From: Sphingobium fuliginis
Lineage (GTDB): Bacteria; Pseudomonadota; Alphaproteobacteria; Sphingomonadales; Sphingomonadaceae
Direction: 5' to 3'
DNA length: 64,000 bases
Assembly: GCF_004152845.1 (NCBI RefSeq)
Contig: NZ_SEON01000011.1
Span: 30,089 to 94,088, forward strand
A program made the position numbers and the translations under genes. How positions within the stretch are numbered: the first letter of the stretch is position 1; each line of letters opens with the position of its first letter. The notes under the pieces were generated by a model. That model did no database searches, was not told where the DNA came from, and was given only the letters and a program-made list of their open reading frames with translations. Positions 15,675 through 26,822 of the stretch are shown in pieces.

Positions 15675-17441
15675 ATGGCCTTCACCCTTCCCGATGTCGA
15701 TCGCCGCACCCTCGTCCGCAATCTTGGCGGACTGGGCGGCGCGCTGGCGCTGAGCCGGGTTTTCCCCGCCTGGGCGCGGAGCGGAACGGCCGGCCTGACC
15801 CCGGCCCCGGCCCCAGCCCCGGAAGTGCTGAGCGGCGAGGCCATCGCCCTGACCGTGGCGGAGGGGCATTTTTCGACCGGCGGGCGTTCGGCGCACGCGG
15901 TGATGATCAACGGCACGCTGCCCGCGCCGCTCATCCGCCTCAAGGAAGGGCAGAATGTCCGCCTGTCCGTCACCAACCGGCTGCGGGAGGATACGTCGAT
16001 CCACTGGCACGGCCTGATCGTGCCCTTCCAGATGGACGGGGTGCCGGGGATCAGCTTTCCCGGCATCCGCCCCGGCGAGACCTTCACCTATGAATTCCCC
16101 ATCCGGCAGTCCGGCACCTACTGGTATCACAGCCATTCCGGCATGCAGGAGGCCGTCGGCCATTATGGGCCGATCGTGATCGATCCGGCGGGAACCGATC
16201 CGGTGGAAGCCACGCGCGAGCATGTCCTCATCCTGTCCGACTGGAGCCCGGTCCACCCGCACGTCCTGCTGAAGCGCCTCAAACAGATGGGCGGCTATTT
16301 CAACATGCAGAAGCAGACCTTGGCGGGGCTGCTGGCCGGGAAGGACCAGAACGCGAAGGAGCGCATGGAATGGGGCGCCATGCGGATGGACCCGACCGAC
16401 ATATCCGACATCACCGGATCGACCTACAGCTTTCTGGTGAACGGCCATGGCACGGCGGAGAACTGGACCGGCCTCTTCACGCCGGGCGAGCGGGTGCGGC
16501 TGCGCATCATCAATGCGGCGGCCATGACCAACTTCAACCTGCGGCTGCCGGGCCTGCCGATGACGGTGGTGCAGTGCGACGGCCAGCATGTGCAGCCGGT
16601 CGAGACCGACGAGTTCCAGATCGGCATCGCGGAAACCTATGATGTGGTGGTGCAGCCCGGGGAAGCGAAGCCCTACGCCCTGATCGCGGAAGCGATAGAC
16701 CGATCGGGCCTCGTTCGGGCGACCCTGGCGCCGCGCATGGGCCTTGCGGCGGAGGTGCCGCCGCTGCGCGCCCGACCGCTGCTGGGCATGAAGGACATGG
16801 GCATGGACATGTCCGGAATGGACATGGGGCAGGGCGGAGTCATCGATCTCAGCCAGCCCGCCAATGAAGGCATGGCCGGCCATTCGATGAAGATGCGCGA
16901 CAGGTCGGTGGCGCCGCAGGTGAAGATGGGGCCCGGCGTCGCGACGCTCTCGCCCATGCCGGCCGACAGGACCGCCGACCGCCCGACGGGGCTGGAGACC
17001 GTCGACCATCGCGTGCTGACCTATGCCGATCTCAAATCGCTGACTCCCCATGCGGACAGGCGTCCGCCGACCCGGACGCTCGACATCCACCTGACCGCGA
17101 ACATGGAGCGCTATATGTGGTCCTTCGACGGGGTGAAGCTGTCGGATGGGGCGGACCCCATTCCCTTCCGCCATGGGGAGCGGGTGCGCGTCAACCTGAT
17201 CAACGACACGATGATGCCGCACCCGATCCATCTGCATGGCCATTTCTTCGAACTGGTGACTGGCGCGGGCGACCATAATCCGCTCAAGCACACGGTGAAC
17301 GTGCTGCCGGGGGGAAAGGTGAGTTTCGACCTTACCGCCGACGCGCTGGGCGATTGGGCCTTTCACTGCCATATGCTGATGCACATGCACACGGGGATGA
17401 TGCGCGTCGTGACCGTGCGGTACGCGGGGGACGCGGCATGA
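15675..17441 (+). CDS. copA: Periplasmic multicopper oxidase CopA
   Basis: 588 residues with a Tat signal (RRTLVR at 10-15). The four copper-ligand segments are intact: HWHG near residue 110, WYHSHSG near 150, HPIHLHGH near 517, and HCHMLMHMHTGM near 564. A Met-rich insert (GMKDMGMDMSGMDMGQ, about 371-386) typical of CopA/PcoA lies between domains. It oxidises or sequesters copper in the periplasm, and the Tat route allows copper loading in the cytoplasm. It is the multicopper oxidase of copper resistance, not the P-type ATPase also called CopA. Its stop overlaps the copB start (ATGA). Confidence 0.96.
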   Translation: MAFTLPDVDRRTLVRNLGGLGGALALSRVFPAWARSGTAGLTPAPAPAPEVLSGEAIALTVAEGHFSTGGRSAHAVMINGTLPAPLIRLKEGQNVRLSVTNRLREDTSIHWHGLIVPFQMDGVPGISFPGIRPGETFTYEFPIRQSGTYWYHSHSGMQEAVGHYGPIVIDPAGTDPVEATREHVLILSDWSPVHPHVLLKRLKQMGGYFNMQKQTLAGLLAGKDQNAKERMEWGAMRMDPTDISDITGSTYSFLVNGHGTAENWTGLFTPGERVRLRIINAAAMTNFNLRLPGLPMTVVQCDGQHVQPVETDEFQIGIAETYDVVVQPGEAKPYALIAEAIDRSGLVRATLAPRMGLAAEVPPLRARPLLGMKDMGMDMSGMDMGQGGVIDLSQPANEGMAGHSMKMRDRSVAPQVKMGPGVATLSPMPADRTADRPTGLETVDHRVLTYADLKSLTPHADRRPPTRTLDIHLTANMERYMWSFDGVKLSDGADPIPFRHGERVRVNLINDTMMPHPIHLHGHFFELVTGAGDHNPLKHTVNVLPGGKVSFDLTADALGDWAFHCHMLMHMHTGMMRVVTVRYAGDAA

Positions 17442-18352
17442 AGGCGCCGGTTTGCCTGGCCGCGCTGCTGCTCGCTTCCGGCGCCTTGCCGGCCTGGGCG
17501 CAGGATCATGGCGGGATGGACCACGGCGCCATGCAGCAGGAGGATCATTCCGACCATCCGCCTGCCGGGGACGCCCATGCCGGTCACGGCCAGCCCGCGC
17601 CCGATGACGGCGCGCCCGAGGGGGTAGCCCCTCCCATGCCGTCCGATCATGCCTCGGAAGCCTTTTACAACCCCGCCGAAATGGCGCGCGCCCGTGCCGC
17701 CATGCTCAAGGAAAGCGGCGGCATGACCTTCTCCCGGCTGATGCTCGACCGGCTCGAATATCGCATGGGCAGGGGCGCCGACGGCTATCATTGGGAAGGG
17801 GAGGGCTGGATAGGCGGCGACATCGACCGTTTCGCCTTCAAGACCGAAGGAGAGGGCGAATTCGGCGGCCCGCTGGAAAGCGCGGAGGTGCAGGCGCTTT
17901 ACAGCCGCGCCATCGATCCCTGGTTCAACCTGGAAGCCGGCGTCCGCCACGACATTCGCCCCGATCCGCAGCGGACTTATGCGGTGGTGGGGATAGAGGG
18001 CCTCGCCCCCTATTGGTTCGAGGTCGGCGCGCAGGCCTTTCTGTCCGACAAGGGCGACGCGCATCTGCGGCTGGAGGGCAGCTACGACCAGCGCATTACC
18101 CAGCGCCTGATCCTGCAACCGGCGGTGGAGATCAACCTCGCGGCGCAGGACGTGCCGGAACTCGGCATCGGTTCGGGTCTTTCCGACATCGAGTTGGGAT
18201 TGCGCCTGCGCTATGAATTCGCGCGTGAATTCGCGCCCTATGTCGGGGTCAACTGGGAACGCAAGCTGGGCGACACCGCCCGCTTCACCCGGCGGGATGG
18301 AGAGCGGGCTGCAACGACGAGCCTGGTGATGGGCGTGCGCTTCTGGTTCTGA
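17438..18352 (+). CDS. copB: Outer-membrane copper resistance protein CopB
   Basis: 304 residues. A signal peptide (about 1-21, cleavage after AWA) is followed by a His/Met/Asp-rich metal-binding region (DHGGMDHGAMQQEDHSDH and on to about residue 65). The C-terminal 200 residues form the CopB/PcoB domain with alternating beta-barrel strands (LMLDRLEYRMG, LEAGVRHDIRPDPQRTYAVV, ISxVNWERKLG-like VGVNWERKLG) and a terminal aromatic VMGVRFWF typical of outer-membrane proteins. It is translationally coupled to copA. The start is the ATG overlapping the copA stop; an upstream extension would lie inside copA. Confidence 0.94.
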   Translation: MKAPVCLAALLLASGALPAWAQDHGGMDHGAMQQEDHSDHPPAGDAHAGHGQPAPDDGAPEGVAPPMPSDHASEAFYNPAEMARARAAMLKESGGMTFSRLMLDRLEYRMGRGADGYHWEGEGWIGGDIDRFAFKTEGEGEFGGPLESAEVQALYSRAIDPWFNLEAGVRHDIRPDPQRTYAVVGIEGLAPYWFEVGAQAFLSDKGDAHLRLEGSYDQRITQRLILQPAVEINLAAQDVPELGIGSGLSDIELGLRLRYEFAREFAPYVGVNWERKLGDTARFTRRDGERAATTSLVMGVRFWF

Positions 18353-18369
18353 TCGCCTGACCGCGGTCA

Positions 18370-18394
18370 GGAACCGGCGGTCCCGCCATCCGTT
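18370..18394 (+). promoter_or_regulatory. EcfG-type promoter before the DUF1328 gene
   Basis: GGAAC at 18370-18374, exactly 16 nt, then CGTT at 18391-18394: a perfect match to the consensus of the ecfG promoter in this window. The DUF1328 start is 36 nt downstream, leaving room for a normal leader with the GAAGGAG ribosome site. Confidence 0.78.
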
Positions 18395-18429
18395 GGAAGG
18401 AGCAGGTCTTTCACCGGAAGGAGTGTCGC

Positions 18430-18618
18430 ATGATCCGTCTGGCCATTATTTCGCTCGTGATCGCCGCCGTGCTGGCCATATTGGGCTTCGGCGGCGCGGC
18501 GGGCGCCTTCGTGGGTATCGCGAAGTTCCTGTTCGTGCTGGCGATCGCACTGTTCGTCATCTTCCTCGTCCTTGGCCTGATGGCTGGCAAGGGGATCAAG
18601 AACGCGATAGACCGATGA
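18430..18618 (+). CDS. DUF1328 small membrane protein (YtjA type)
   Basis: 62 residues, almost entirely two hydrophobic helices: LAIISLVIAAVLAILGFGGA and FLFVLAIALFVIFLVLGLM, ending in a basic tail GKGIKNAIDR. This is the usual form of DUF1328/YtjA proteins, small inner-membrane proteins of unknown role that are often stress-induced. A perfect EcfG promoter stands upstream, so it is probably part of the general stress regulon. The ribosome site GAAGGAG is well placed. It shares a transcript with the DUF5818-like gene 3 bp downstream. Confidence 0.9.
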   Translation: MIRLAIISLVIAAVLAILGFGGAAGAFVGIAKFLFVLAIALFVIFLVLGLMAGKGIKNAIDR

Positions 18619-18621
18619 CCC

Positions 18622-18825
18622 ATGACGGAGATCGGTGCTGGAGTGGATGAAACCGGGCGGCTGGTCCGCGACGAGGCGGGTTTTCTGCTCCAGCGCGATC
18701 TGGGCGGCAGTTTCCGCCTGGTGTTGCTGCGGGTGCCCGTCGACCATGTGGAAAAGCGGGTGCGGGTTCAGGGCTATTATGCCGGCGACGGCATAGTGGA
18801 GGTGGAGGGGGTGGCCGCGGCCTGA
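18622..18825 (+). CDS. DUF5818-like small protein
   Basis: 67 residues. The pattern is a hydrophilic start, then GRLVRDEAGFLLQRDLGG, RLVLLRVPVDHVEKRVRVQG and a short C-terminal strand GIVEVEGVAAA. This fits a compact beta-rich fold of the kind called DUF5818 in sphingomonads; the name is recalled from the pattern and is only moderately certain. It starts 3 bp after the DUF1328 stop and should be driven by the same EcfG promoter. Its function is unknown. Confidence 0.75.
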   Translation: MTEIGAGVDETGRLVRDEAGFLLQRDLGGSFRLVLLRVPVDHVEKRVRVQGYYAGDGIVEVEGVAAA

Positions 18826-18846
18826 CGGCGCGCAGCCCTCCTCCGA

Positions 18847-19113
18847 TCAGGGATTGATCGAGTCGCGCGGATCGCCGGACGCCATGACGTCATGCGTGCT
18901 GACGAAACGGGCGCAGGCTCCGAAACCACGGTTGTTCTCCAGGGGCAGGGCGGTTTCGCAATAGGCGCATTCGGCCATCAGCCGGCCGACCATCCACTGG
19001 CTGCGGCCGCAACTGGGGCAGTGATTGGCTTCCCCCGGATGATAGTGGATGATGTAACCCCTTAAGGCCGGGTCGAAAGACTTGCCGGTCGCGAGGCTGG
19101 AAACTGGGCGCAT
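18847..19113 (-). CDS. Hypothetical zinc-ribbon-like protein
   Basis: 88 residues from the ATG at 19113, chosen because GAGGAGGAA lies six bases upstream; the upstream in-frame ATGs at 19134 and 19146 have no such site. Two CxxC knuckles, CPSCGRSQWMVGRLMAEC and CAYC, separated by about 16 residues, suggest a zinc ribbon. The N-terminal part contains GYIIHYHPGEANH. No family name is recognised. It converges on the DUF5818-like gene, with 21 bp between the stops. Confidence 0.75.
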   Translation of the reverse strand: MRPVSSLATGKSFDPALRGYIIHYHPGEANHCPSCGRSQWMVGRLMAECAYCETALPLENNRGFGACARFVSTHDVMASGDPRDSINP

Positions 19114-19528
19114 CGTCTCTTCCTCCTCAGACATATATCTCGGCATCGACGTAAAATTCGGAAATTTCCCCCGAGCTTCACATCAGCATTGATGCAACGA
19201 CGAACGTCAGAGCGAGCGACCCTTTATCATCTCTGCAAAGCCCGCTCCTTGCACCAGAACGCGGCTGCAACCCAATGTATCCCGCCCCGGAGGACCGCGT
19301 CTACAAGAAAGATTATCGAGGACCGTCCCATTTTCGCGCCTTCGCATTTGACTTGAGGCGCGCAGGCGCTATGGCGGCGCGCATCGGGACATATCCGCTT
19401 CGGCCGTGAGTTGGGGCGCATCCCGCCACCTTGCCGTCCGGTCTTTTTTCGCCGTCCGGCGAGCCTCTGGTGGAATAGCGTCATCCTGCCTGCTCCTGGC
19501 CGGGCAACTGCGAGGAGACGCACGACTC
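19114..19528 (+). promoter_or_regulatory. acnA upstream region with possible sigma-70 promoter
   Basis: 415 bp between the zinc-ribbon gene and acnA. A candidate promoter has TTGACT at 19348-19353 and TATGGC at 19370-19375, 16 nt apart, giving a leader of about 150 nt. The leader includes a CGCCGTCCGGCG palindrome near 19460 and ends in the ribosome site GAGGAG at about 19512. No other gene is seen. Confidence 0.4.
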
Positions 19529-22198
<2,670 letters not shown>

Positions 22199-22221
22199 CC
22201 GGCCAACGCATAAGGATGATG

Positions 22222-22256
22222 AAAAGGGCTCTCTCCATAAGGAGGGAGCCCTTTTC
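22222..22256 (+). terminator. Rho-independent terminator of acnA
   Basis: AAAAGGGCTCTCTCC pairs with GGAGGGAGCCCTTTT around an ATAA loop with one mismatch, 23 bp past the acnA stop, and is followed by a T-containing tract (TTTTCCTTT). Confidence 0.85.
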
Positions 22257-22451
22257 CTTTGGAGGCAAGGCCGAGATCGCAAGAGCCGCCGCATGGCCGC
22301 TTTCAGGTCAATCCCCATCATCGACCGTGTCGGGCTCCTGCGCGGGCAGGGCAGGGTGCGCCCCAGGAAGAGGGCGGCAGGCGGAACGCGCGCTACCCAC
22401 CCTTCATCGTCATTCACCACCTGTTCAATGGCTCCCGGCTATGCCAAGGTC

Positions 22452-22766
22452 ATGGAAATGAAGCGGTTCAGACTGATAGCAGGCCTGGGGGCCATGGCGG
22501 TGCTTTTCGCCGCGAATCCTTCCGCTTATGCCAGCAGCCAGCGCGATGAGCAGGATGCCGCGCGCCGCGCGATGCTGGACGGGCAGGTCATGCCATTTTC
22601 CGTCATCAAGCGCCGGGTGGATGCCGCCATGGGCGGCGCCACCTATCTGGGCAGCGAATTCAACCCGTCCACCAATCGATACCGCCTGAAATATGTGAAG
22701 GACGGCAAGGTGCTATGGGTTGATGCGGACGGTCGCACGGGCGATATAATCGGCTGGGCGCGCTGA
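22452..22766 (+). CDS. Exported PepSY-like protein
   Basis: 104 residues from ATG 22452, with AAGG upstream; the second ATG at 22458 is an alternative. A signal peptide (MKRFRLIAGLGAMAVLFAA, cleavage about AYA-SSQ) is followed by a PepSY-type domain with VIKRRVDAAMGGATYLGSEF and RYRLKYVKDGKVLWVDADGR, ending TGDIIGWAR. PepSY proteins are small periplasmic inhibitor or sensor-like modules, often encoded with two-component systems. Here the response regulator gene follows after 38 bp, so it may be part of the same signalling unit. Confidence 0.82.
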   Translation: MEMKRFRLIAGLGAMAVLFAANPSAYASSQRDEQDAARRAMLDGQVMPFSVIKRRVDAAMGGATYLGSEFNPSTNRYRLKYVKDGKVLWVDADGRTGDIIGWAR

Positions 22767-22804
22767 CAGGCGCGCGTCGGGCATAACAACAGAAACGGGG
22801 CCAT

Positions 22805-23470
22805 ATGCGTCTGCTGATCGTCGAAGATGAACCTAGCCTTGGGCAACAGCTCCGCAACACGCTGGAAGGCGCGGGCTATGCCGTGGATCTGGCCGACGAT
22901 GGCGAGGACGGGCATTTTCTGGGTGCGACCGAAAGCTATGACGCGGTCGTCCTGGATCTCGGCCTGCCCACCATCGACGGCCTTACCGTGCTGGACCGCT
23001 GGCGCAAGGAGGGACGCAGCTTCCCGGTGCTGGTGCTGACGGCGCGCGACAGCTGGTCAGACAAGGTGGCCGGGCTGGACGCGGGCGCCGACGATTATCT
23101 TGCCAAGCCTTTCCAGAGCGAGGAACTGATCGCCCGCCTGCGCGCGCTGATCCGCCGCGCATCGGGCAATGCGTCGAGCGAACTGACGGCGGGCGACGTA
23201 AGGCTGGATACGCGCTCGGGCAAGGTGACGCTGAAGGGCGAGCCGGTGAAGCTCACCGCGCAGGAATATAAGCTGCTGTCCTACCTCCTCCACCACAAGG
23301 GCAAGGTGGTGAGCCGCACCGAATTGATCGAGCATATCTACGATCAGGATTTCGACCGCGATTCCAATACGATCGAAGTGTTCGTGACCCGCATCCGCAA
23401 GAAGCTGGGCGCGGACGTCATCACGACGATCCGGGGCCTGGGCTACAGCCTGGATGAACCGGGGCGGTAA
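22805..23470 (+). CDS. OmpR-family response regulator
   Basis: 221 residues. The receiver domain begins MRLLIVEDEPSLG, has phosphoacceptor Asp51 in VVLDLGLPT and Lys in YLAKPF. The winged-helix output domain (about 125-218) has LTAQEYKLLSYLLHHKGKVV, then SRTELIEHIYDQDFDRDSNT and IEVFVTRIRKKLG. It should bind DNA after phosphorylation by the kinase encoded 54 bp downstream. The PepSY-kinase-DUF454 surroundings suggest an envelope signal, as in PhoP/QseB-like systems, but no target can be named. Confidence 0.93.
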   Translation: MRLLIVEDEPSLGQQLRNTLEGAGYAVDLADDGEDGHFLGATESYDAVVLDLGLPTIDGLTVLDRWRKEGRSFPVLVLTARDSWSDKVAGLDAGADDYLAKPFQSEELIARLRALIRRASGNASSELTAGDVRLDTRSGKVTLKGEPVKLTAQEYKLLSYLLHHKGKVVSRTELIEHIYDQDFDRDSNTIEVFVTRIRKKLGADVITTIRGLGYSLDEPGR

Positions 23471-23524
23471 TCGCTCATCTTCCGTTCGGGCTTCGGGCGA
23501 ACGGAAACAAAGGCTTTTGCGTCT

Positions 23525-24877
23525 TTGACTGACCAGCCGCAAGTTAGCTCGACCGGATCGCTCAGCCGCCGCATGATCGGCATCGCGGCGCTGTGGATCA
23601 GCCTGCTGCTGCTGGGCGGCGGGCTGGCACTGGATCGGGTGCTGTCCGACGCGATCACGCGCAATTTCGACGACGGCATGAACTATGTCCTGACCGCCAT
23701 GATCGCGTCGGCCGAGATCGGGCCGGACGGAGAGGTGCTGTTCAACCGCGAGCCTGCCGACCAGCGTTTCCTGGAGCCCAATAGCGGCATCTATTACCAG
23801 ATCAGCGGCAAGGGGCATGAGGATTGGCGGTCGCGTTCGCTGTGGGACCGGGCGCTGAAGGTCAATCCGGAGCATCATGACGACGCCCCGCACATCTATG
23901 ACAGCAACCAGTTTCCGGGCGAAGACCTGCGCGTGATGGAACGCAGCATCATCCTGCCCGGATCGGACACGCGCTGGATGTTCATGGTGGCGCAGGCGCG
24001 CGAGGGACTGGACGCGCAGATCAAGACGCTGCGATCGACCCTGTTCGAGAGCTTTGCCCTGCTGGCGCTGGGGCTGATCGTGCTGGCGACGTTGCAGACC
24101 ATTTACGGGCTGCGGCCGCTGCGCAAGGTGCGGCATGAAATCGTGCGGATGCGCGCGGGCGAGAAGAATCGCGTGACCGAGCCGATGCCCGCCGAGGTGC
24201 TGCCCATGGTCGAGGAACTGAATGCCCTGCTCGCTCATAATGAGCGGCAGGCGGAGGAAGCGCGGACCCATGCGGGCAATCTCGCCCATGCACTCAAGAC
24301 GCCGCTGACCGTGATCATGAACGCCGCGACCGCGCAATCGCCCGATCTGGGCGATACGGTCATCCGGGAAGCGACGACGATGCGACGGCAGGTCGACCAC
24401 CATCTGGCGCGGGCGCGCGCGGTCGGACGGCGCGGCGCGGCGCAGAGCCGGGCGGAAGTATGGGCCAGCCTGGATGCGGTGGAAAGGGCCGTCCAGCGGC
24501 TCTATCCCGAAGTCCGCATCGACATGGATGGCGACAAGGAAGCCGCCGTGCGGGTCGAACGGCAGGACCTGGACGAGATGCTGGGCAACCTGATCGAGAA
24601 CGCCGCCAAATATGGCGGGGGCAGCGTGTTCGCGACCGTAGGGCGCAAGGGGGCGATGGTCGAAATCCTGGTGGAGGATGACGGCACGGGCATTCCGCAG
24701 GCAGACCGCACGCGCATTTTCGACCGGGGCGTAAGGCTGGATTCGGGGAAGCCGGGAACAGGCCTTGGCCTCGCCATCGTGCGGGACGTCGCGGAAATCT
24801 ATGGCGGGTCCGTCGCGCTGGAGGAAAGCGACGATCTGGGCGGAGTGCTGGTCCGGCTGCGGCTGCCCGCGGCCTGA
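23525..24877 (+). CDS. Membrane sensor histidine kinase
   Basis: 450 residues, with a TTG start at 23525; an ATG at residue 17 is the alternative. Two membrane helices (about 21-40 and 175-195) bracket a periplasmic sensor region of about 130 residues. A linker with LRPLRKVRHEIVRMRAGEK follows, then the phosphoacceptor in GNLAHALKTPLTVIMNAA and the ATPase motifs LGNLIENAAKYGG, EDDGTGIP and GTGLGLAIVRDV. It is the cognate kinase of the upstream regulator; the layout resembles PhoQ-type sensors. Its stop overlaps the start of the DUF454 gene. Confidence 0.92.
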   Translation: MTDQPQVSSTGSLSRRMIGIAALWISLLLLGGGLALDRVLSDAITRNFDDGMNYVLTAMIASAEIGPDGEVLFNREPADQRFLEPNSGIYYQISGKGHEDWRSRSLWDRALKVNPEHHDDAPHIYDSNQFPGEDLRVMERSIILPGSDTRWMFMVAQAREGLDAQIKTLRSTLFESFALLALGLIVLATLQTIYGLRPLRKVRHEIVRMRAGEKNRVTEPMPAEVLPMVEELNALLAHNERQAEEARTHAGNLAHALKTPLTVIMNAATAQSPDLGDTVIREATTMRRQVDHHLARARAVGRRGAAQSRAEVWASLDAVERAVQRLYPEVRIDMDGDKEAAVRVERQDLDEMLGNLIENAAKYGGGSVFATVGRKGAMVEILVEDDGTGIPQADRTRIFDRGVRLDSGKPGTGLGLAIVRDVAEIYGGSVALEESDDLGGVLVRLRLPAA

Positions 24878-25230
24878 TGCGGCGGCATCTCTATCTTGCC
24901 TGCGGTTTCCTGTCGCTTGGGGTAGGGGCGGTCGGAGCCTTCCTGCCGCTCCTGCCGACAGTGCCGTTCATGATCCTGGCGGCCTTCTGCTTCGCGCGGT
25001 CGAGCCCGGCGCTGGAGGCGCGCCTGCTGGAGCACCGCCATTTCGGCCCGCATATCCGGCATTGGCGGGAAAAGGGCGCGATCAGCCGGCGAGGAAAGAA
25101 GGCGGCGCTGGCGGCTTTTGCTTTCAGCATGGTGCTGGCGCTCATATTTTCGCCATTTCCGTGGTTCTTGGTCCCTGCGGCGGCCGCTGCGATCGGCGGG
25201 ACATGGATATGGACGCGGCCCGAAGCTTGA
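24877..25230 (+). CDS. DUF454 (YbaN) membrane protein
   Basis: 117 residues with three hydrophobic segments. The family signature is clear: GFLSLGVGAVGAFLPLLPTV, then PFMILAAFCFARSSPALEAR and LLEHRHFGPHIRHWREKGAI followed by SRRGKKAALAA. The ATG shares one base with the kinase stop, so it is translated with the two-component system. YbaN-type proteins are small inner-membrane proteins of unknown function. Confidence in the family is high, but its role here is open. Confidence 0.88.
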   Translation: MRRHLYLACGFLSLGVGAVGAFLPLLPTVPFMILAAFCFARSSPALEARLLEHRHFGPHIRHWREKGAISRRGKKAALAAFAFSMVLALIFSPFPWFLVPAAAAAIGGTWIWTRPEA

Positions 25231-25279
25231 AGCGCGACCTTATCCGCGCAGAAAGCGGGCAGGCCGTTTTTCTTCCCCC

Positions 25280-25411
25280 GTTCGCCCTGAGCCCGTCAAA
25301 CCTGTCCTGAGCGCCGGCCTTGCACGCAGTCGAAGGGCGCTTCAGCTCTTCTTGAGAGAGGTCATTTCAGGAGAAAGGCGAAGGGCTTCGACAGGGCTCG
25401 CCCCGAACCGT
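25280..25411. repeat. Dispersed GTTCG...GTCGAAGGGC repeat pair
   Basis: A copy of the sphingomonad-type repeat starting CGTTCGCCCTGAGC lies near 25279, is interrupted by an extra segment, and ends GCAGTCGAAGGGC near 25340. An inverted partner GAAGGGCTTCGACAGGGCTC, then GCCCCGAACC, follows at 25380-25410. Single copies occur at 42641 and 44261. The 226-bp gap 25231-25456 holds nothing else that I can see. Confidence 0.65.
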
Positions 25412-25456
25412 GCTCTTATGTCCGTCCCTGGCCCTCATCCGCCAATCCCGCATTTT

Positions 25457-26722
25457 CTACAGCAGCGTATCGATGCTATGGATGGCAAGTCCCACCAGCC
25501 CGCCCACCAGCGTGCCGTTGACCCGGATATATTGCAGGTCGCGGCCGACCGCATGCTCAAGCCGGCTGGTGACGGTCCCCGCATCCCATCCGCGCACCGT
25601 CTCGCTGACCAGCTTGACGATGGCATCGCCATAGGCTGCCGTCGCCCCCACGGCGGCACGCCGCACGAAGCGGTTGATAAGGAACCGTAGCCGCGCGTCC
25701 TGTTGCAAGGTCGCGCCAAGCTGATGGAGCGCTTCGCCTAGACGCCCCGCCATCGCCTTGCCGGGATCGCGCACCGCGCGCAACAGCCCGCCGCGCGCCT
25801 GTTCCCACAGGCCATCGATCCAGCGCTGCATTGCCGGATTGTCGACAACCTCGTCACGGATGCGCGCCACGCGCGCCTGCATCTCCAGATCGAATTGCAG
25901 GTCGGCGGCGAGCTTCGTCAGGCCCTCCTCGGCCTTCAGGCGCAGGCTGTGGGCCGGGTCCTGCGCCATGTCGGCCAGCAGCTTGCGCAGCCCGTCGATG
26001 ATCGCGTTGGACAGATTTTCGTCAAGGCCGGTCCAGCGCATTATCTTGCCCGACCGGTCATGCACCATCTGCCGGATCAAATGGTCGTTCGCCTCCAGCG
26101 TGCGATCCGCCCATAGGATGATGCCGTCCATCACCGGGGCGTGGCGCCCGTCCCGCATCGCGGCTTCCAGCGCTTGCCCGATCAGGGGGGCAAGGTTCAT
26201 GGCGCGCAGGCGCTGGGCGATGGCGCCCTTCACCATGCCGCCCAGCCGTTCCTGGTCCAGCGCTTCCAATATATCGGCGGCGAGCCGGGACGCGCCCTCG
26301 CGCAGCCTGCCGTCGCCGCTGGAGGGACTCGACAGGAAGCGTCCCGCGGCGGCCGCCATGTCCAGCCGCTGCATCCGCCGCGCCACCACGGCGGGCGTAA
26401 GGAAATTGTCGCGCAGGAACAAAGCGAGCGTATCCCCGATTCGATCCTTGTTGCGCGGGATGATCGCGGTATGCGGGATCGGCAGGCCCAGCGGGTGGCG
26501 GAACAGGGCCGTGACGGCGAACCAGTCGGCCAGTCCGCCGACCATCGCCGCCTCGGCAAAGGCCTGGACGAAGCCGATGGCGGGGTGGAGGTGCGCCGTC
26601 GCCCGCGCCGCCAGGAACAGCGCCGCCATGACCAGCAGCATGCCCGTCGCCACCGTCCGCATGCGCCGCGCCGGATGGACAGGGCTGGCGACGGCGGGCC
26701 GGGGCGGAGCAAGCATCTTCAT
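25457..26722 (-). CDS. DUF445 family membrane protein
   Basis: 421 residues. The N-terminus has membrane segments around LLVMAALFLAARATAH and FVQAFAEAAMVGGLADWFAV, the latter continuing TALFRHPLGLPIPHTAIIP, which is the hallmark of DUF445 (YjiN/YheB-type). A long helical domain follows, and a C-terminal hydrophobic segment VNGTLVGGLVGLAIHSIDTL anchors the end. Function is unknown; relatives are inner-membrane proteins. It is encoded alone, downstream of the SIMPL-domain gene on the same strand. The start at 26722 or the Met two codons later cannot be separated. Confidence 0.9.
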   Translation of the reverse strand: MKMLAPPRPAVASPVHPARRMRTVATGMLLVMAALFLAARATAHLHPAIGFVQAFAEAAMVGGLADWFAVTALFRHPLGLPIPHTAIIPRNKDRIGDTLALFLRDNFLTPAVVARRMQRLDMAAAAGRFLSSPSSGDGRLREGASRLAADILEALDQERLGGMVKGAIAQRLRAMNLAPLIGQALEAAMRDGRHAPVMDGIILWADRTLEANDHLIRQMVHDRSGKIMRWTGLDENLSNAIIDGLRKLLADMAQDPAHSLRLKAEEGLTKLAADLQFDLEMQARVARIRDEVVDNPAMQRWIDGLWEQARGGLLRAVRDPGKAMAGRLGEALHQLGATLQQDARLRFLINRFVRRAAVGATAAYGDAIVKLVSETVRGWDAGTVTSRLEHAVGRDLQYIRVNGTLVGGLVGLAIHSIDTLL

Positions 26723-26822
26723 GACCAGCTAACGGTTACGCCGCCGTTTCGTTCAGGCAAGCGCTTCTTTTCCGGGGAAGGGGATGGACGGCCGGCAATT
26801 GGCCGAAGGGCGCCCCGCCACC

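Noticed and set aside
14994..17390. 798-residue open frame opposite the sigma factor gene and copA
   Set aside because: His/Arg-rich low-complexity shadow; the plus strand has all copper-ligand motifs.
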